Assembly (NCBI GenBank): GCA_937991645.1
Contig: CALKPL010000031.1
Span: 1-9,171 of the forward strand
Reading direction: 5' to 3'
DNA length: 9,171 nucleotides
Source: UMGS1783 sp900555065
Lineage (GTDB): Bacteria; Bacillota; Clostridia; Oscillospirales; UMGS1783
How positions within the stretch are numbered: the stretch's first letter is position 1; each line of letters begins with the position of its first letter. This document shows, piece after piece, positions 8,301-9,171 of this stretch. Below the pieces are notes generated by a model. The model was not told where the DNA came from, ran no database searches, and saw only the letters and a program-made list of their open reading frames with translations. Both the position numbers and the translations under genes were made by a program.

Positions 8301-8506
8301 GCAAGGACGCGGGCTTTGAAGTGACAGACCACATCGCCGTCACCCAGGCCGGCAACAGCCGGATTGAGGCGATCCTGCGCGCAAACCGCGCCGCCGTTAT
8401 GGGCGACGTGCTGGCGGACTCCATGGAGTTCGGCACGGTGGACGGCTATACCGCCGAGTGGGATGTAAACGGCGAAAAAACGCAACTCGGCGTGAAAAAG
8501 CTGTAA
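5393..8506 (+). CDS. ileS: Isoleucyl-tRNA synthetase, type 2 (eukaryotic-like)
   Basis: This cytoplasmic class I synthetase charges tRNA-Ile and edits misactivated valine. It has 1037 residues, typical of type-2 IleRS; the type-1 form is about 920-940. Motifs in order are NGKPHIGHVITRVIKD with HIGH at 55-58, GWDTHGLPVE at 84-93, CPRCG at 182-186, the editing-domain WTTTPWTLPSN at 222-232 and GTGVVHIAPAFGEDD at 311-325, DCWFDSGSMPF at 514-524, DQTRGWFYSL at 551-560 and KMSKSKGN at 589-596. The C-terminal extension includes MRKDAGFEVTDHI at about 969-981, as in type 2. HIGH and KMSKS are both intact. Type-2 enzymes are known to be much less sensitive to mupirocin, so low sensitivity is an inference here. 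GGAGG (5380-5384) lies 8 nt before the ATG. Control by an Ile T-box supports the assignment. Confidence 0.97.
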   Translation: MYEKVNVNSDSIAREKEVLKFWKENDVFRKSLALRADAPVFTFYDGPPTANGKPHIGHVITRVIKDLIPRYRTMKGYYVPRKAGWDTHGLPVEIEVEKQLGISGKEQIEQYGIEPFLEKCKQSVWKYKQMWEDFSDTVGFWADMDDPYVTYHNSYIESEWWAFKQIFERGLLYKGFKVVPYCPRCGTPLSSHEVAQGYKDVKERSAFVKFRMKGEDAWILAWTTTPWTLPSNVALCVNPDASYARVQYRGEIYYMAEQLVPAVLGEEAQVLETFPGRSLEYREYEPLFDLVHPAKKGWYVTCNDYVTLGDGTGVVHIAPAFGEDDAKVGRAYDLPFVQLVNNRGEMTEQTPWAGAFCKDADPLILDALEKRGQLFSAPVFEHSYPHCWRCDMPLIYYARESWFVDMSAVKDQLVANNNTVNWMPESIGKGRFGDWLENIQDWAISRNRYWGCPLPIWECACGHQHAVGSVAELRELAGGACPDELDLHRPYVDRVTFPCPKCGGEMRRVPEVVDCWFDSGSMPFAQHHYPFENQDLFKQQFPAAFISEAVDQTRGWFYSLIAISTLLFGKAPYENVLVLGHVLDEDGQKMSKSKGNAVDPAEALATYGADAIRWYFCNNSAPWLPNRFSPRAVTEGQRKFLATLYNTYAFYVLYAEIDQFDPTQHTLDAAHLTVMDRWLLSRLHTLIREVDGHLEHYRITETTRALDSFVDELSNWYVRRSRERFWGTEMTEDKAAAYMTLYTALVTLAKLAAPVVPFISEQIYRNLVCSVDAAAPISVHLCDYPQADARWIDPELEQGMAGVLQVATLGRAARNAASVKNRQPLRAVYVKSDTPLGELFQKIVLDELNIKAYTQVTDTSRFTAYTFKPQLKIVGQKYGKQVGAIRQALAELDGGAAYAELQQTGGVTLQLPDGPVTLSEEELLIDASSAAGYAVQEDRGVTVALDITLDDALIEEGFVRELVSKLQTMRKDAGFEVTDHIAVTQAGNSRIEAILRANRAAVMGDVLADSMEFGTVDGYTAEWDVNGEKTQLGVKKL

Positions 8507-8543
8507 AGGAACAGCTGGCCTGCGTGCTGAAACGCATATAGAG

Positions 8544-8586
8544 AAAACAGCCGCTGCAAAACCATCAGGTTTGCAGCGGCTGTTTT
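8544..8586. terminator. Bidirectional terminator between ileS and the pheS fragment
   Basis: AAAACAGCCGCTGCAAA (8544-8560) pairs perfectly over 17 bp with TTTGCAGCGGCTGTTTT (8570-8586). Two further C-G pairs close an ATCA loop beyond a bulged A at 8561. The A-run before and T-run after give a usable T tail on both strands, so it can end ileS transcripts from the left and pheS-leader transcripts from the right. Confidence 0.93.
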
Positions 8587-8743
8587 ATGCATATTCCGGG
8601 TAAGTTTTGTATATTTTATGATTTATTATACGTATTGTATAATATAATTCACTCCATGTGGCAAGGCTCGCTTCCCTCAGGTCCGCCGCCTGATTCAGCC
8701 GCTCCAGCGCGCGCTCGCGAATGCTTTGAAGTTTTTCTAGCAT
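8585..8743 (-). pseudogene. pheS: Truncated phenylalanyl-tRNA synthetase alpha chain (N-terminal stub)
   Basis: The frame encodes 52 residues beginning MLEKLQSIRERALERLNQ and continuing AADLREA, which matches the start of bacterial PheS (a tRNA-binding N-terminal helix). From about residue 26 (near base 8668) the likeness ends. The expected KYLGKKG segment is missing and the rest is translated from AT-rich DNA. Full PheS is about 340 residues, so roughly 93% of the gene, including the whole catalytic domain, is absent, and no pheT follows. The ATG (8741-8743) has AAGGAG (8753-8758) 9 nt upstream. An ATG at 8765-8767, adjoining the leader terminator, would add eight residues but has no ribosome binding site. 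The TAA (8585-8587) lies within the ileS terminator. The Phe T-box just upstream independently supports descent from pheS. Expression as a short peptide is possible but unproven. Confidence 0.75.
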
Positions 8744-8767
8744 ATTCCCTCGCTCCTTCGGTTCCAT

Positions 8768-8799
8768 GAAAACAGCCCCGCCCCATAACAGGGCGAGGC
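8768..8799 (-). terminator. Regulated terminator of the pheS T-box
   Basis: On the minus strand GCCTCGCCC (8791-8799) pairs with GGGCGGGGC (8775-8783), with one G-U pair and a 7-nt loop, followed by TGTTTTC (8768-8774). The stem is strong but the T-run is short. The left arm overlaps the antiterminator. Confidence 0.8.
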
Positions 8800-9058
8800 C
8801 TTAGCCACGCGGTACCACCCGCTTTGCATCCAATCGAACCATTTTATCGATCAATCTTTGATTCCAATATCGGGAATCACTCCGCCGCGCCTTACTGCCA
8901 CTTCGGGCGCGGAAGCTCAGAAGCGAACTTCGCCTTGCGCCCCCGCCGCCGCGCTTTCAGCCATGACGCGGCTCTCTGTGGAAAGAAACGCAGGTTACTC
9001 TCTTCTTCATCGCTCGTATGCCGTTTTCCCGCGCGGCGGGCATACCCGCCATGCGTAT
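8768..9058 (-). promoter_or_regulatory. T-box riboswitch, phenylalanine specific, upstream of the pheS stub
   Basis: Read on the minus strand, the leader has GAAGAAGAGAGTAA (the lower stem I and loop-E-like AGTAA), then ACAGAGAGCCGCG and GGCTGAAAGCGCGG (stem I distal conserved blocks). The specifier loop follows with GAAGTTCGCTTCTGAG. The specifier is TTC (8925-8927), a phenylalanine codon, spaced 6 nt from GAG exactly as in the valS and ileS leaders of this window. The T-box GGGTGGTACCGCG (8808-8820) is fully canonical, with a UGGUACC bulge flanked by GGG/CCC and GCG/CGC helices. All parts look intact although the gene it should control is broken. Confidence 0.92.
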
Positions 9059-9064
9059 GGAAAT

Positions 9065-9093
9065 ATTCTACCGCGTTTTCCCTGCGCAAACAA
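9065..9093 (-). promoter_or_regulatory. Promoter of the pheS T-box leader
   Basis: TTGTTT (9088-9093) and TAGAAT (9065-9070) on the minus strand are 17 nt apart. The start would be near 9058, right before the T-box leader. The -35 match is moderate and the -10 match is good. Confidence 0.6.
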
Positions 9094-9104
9094 GGAAATG
9101 CGCG

Positions 9105-9171
9105 TTAATTTTCATCTTCGTCCTCTTCTTCCACGATCTCCAGATAGCGGGAAAACACCGCGTTGATCAAA
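9105..9171 (-). CDS. C-terminus of an unidentified acidic-tailed protein (partial)
   Basis: The minus-strand frame enters from the right edge and ends at TAA (9105-9107). The visible 21 residues read LINAVFSRYLEIV followed by a strongly acidic tail, EEEDEDEN. The predicted promoter of the Phe T-box begins about 11 nt after its stop, which fits a gene end. Acidic C-termini of this kind occur in several small Firmicutes proteins, DUF1292 proteins among them, but 21 residues are too few to assign a family. Confidence 0.55.
   Translation of the reverse strand, partial: LINAVFSRYLEIVEEEDEDEN

Noticed and set aside
5284..8539. Shared AAACGCATAT at 5284-5293 and 8530-8539 as a possible repeat
   Set aside because: A 10-base match is expected by chance many times in 9 kb, and neither the flanks nor the spacing agree.
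8824..9166. Plus-strand open frames across the Phe T-box
   Set aside because: They run antisense to a complete riboswitch with a specifier, T-box and terminator, and resemble no protein.
1..9171. CRISPR array, insertion sequence, tRNA or rRNA gene
   Set aside because: No regularly spaced repeats, transposase frame, terminal inverted repeats or tRNA/rRNA-like sequence were found on either strand.

Overview
The window looks like chromosomal DNA from a Gram-positive anaerobe of the Firmicutes/Clostridia type. Three features point that way: T-box leaders that respond to uncharged tRNA, strong GGAGG ribosome binding sites, and consensus sigma-A-like promoters. The coding DNA is fairly GC-rich, especially ileS, and the intergenic DNA is AT-rich. 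The species cannot be named from the sequence.

Layout: 1-486 has no recognisable gene, only weak inverted repeats, and ends in a probable terminator for the next gene. 617-1972 (minus) encodes an AzgA/PbuG-type purine permease of the NCS2-like group. It has a promoter at 2153-2181 and a structured leader of about 170 nt. Divergent from it, a promoter at 2332-2360 drives a Val-specific T-box leader (specifier GUA) and valS (2672-5056), a short type-2 (archaeal/rickettsial-like) valyl-tRNA synthetase. About 30 nt after valS a second promoter starts an Ile-specific T-box leader (specifier AUC) and ileS (5393-8506), a type-2 (eukaryotic-like) isoleucyl-tRNA synthetase. A strong hairpin with A and T flanks follows ileS and can terminate transcription from both sides.

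Converging on that hairpin from the right, on the minus strand, are the acidic C-terminus of an unidentified protein (9105-9171), a promoter, a complete Phe-specific T-box leader (specifier UUC), and then only about the first 25 codons of pheS. The pheS-like reading frame breaks off into AT-rich DNA and stops inside the ileS terminator. The rest of pheS and all of pheT are missing here.

The theme is amino-acid-responsive control of aminoacyl-tRNA synthetases. Three T-boxes with three different specificities lie within about 6.7 kb. Two drive intact synthetases for similar branched-chain amino acids. The third is apparently orphaned in front of a truncated pheS. I see no clearly new defence or metabolic system. 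The items most worth a second look are the orphan Phe T-box with its pheS stub, the type-2 ValRS under a Firmicutes-style T-box, the divergent antiterminator bulge in the ileS T-box, and the unexplained structured leader of the permease.
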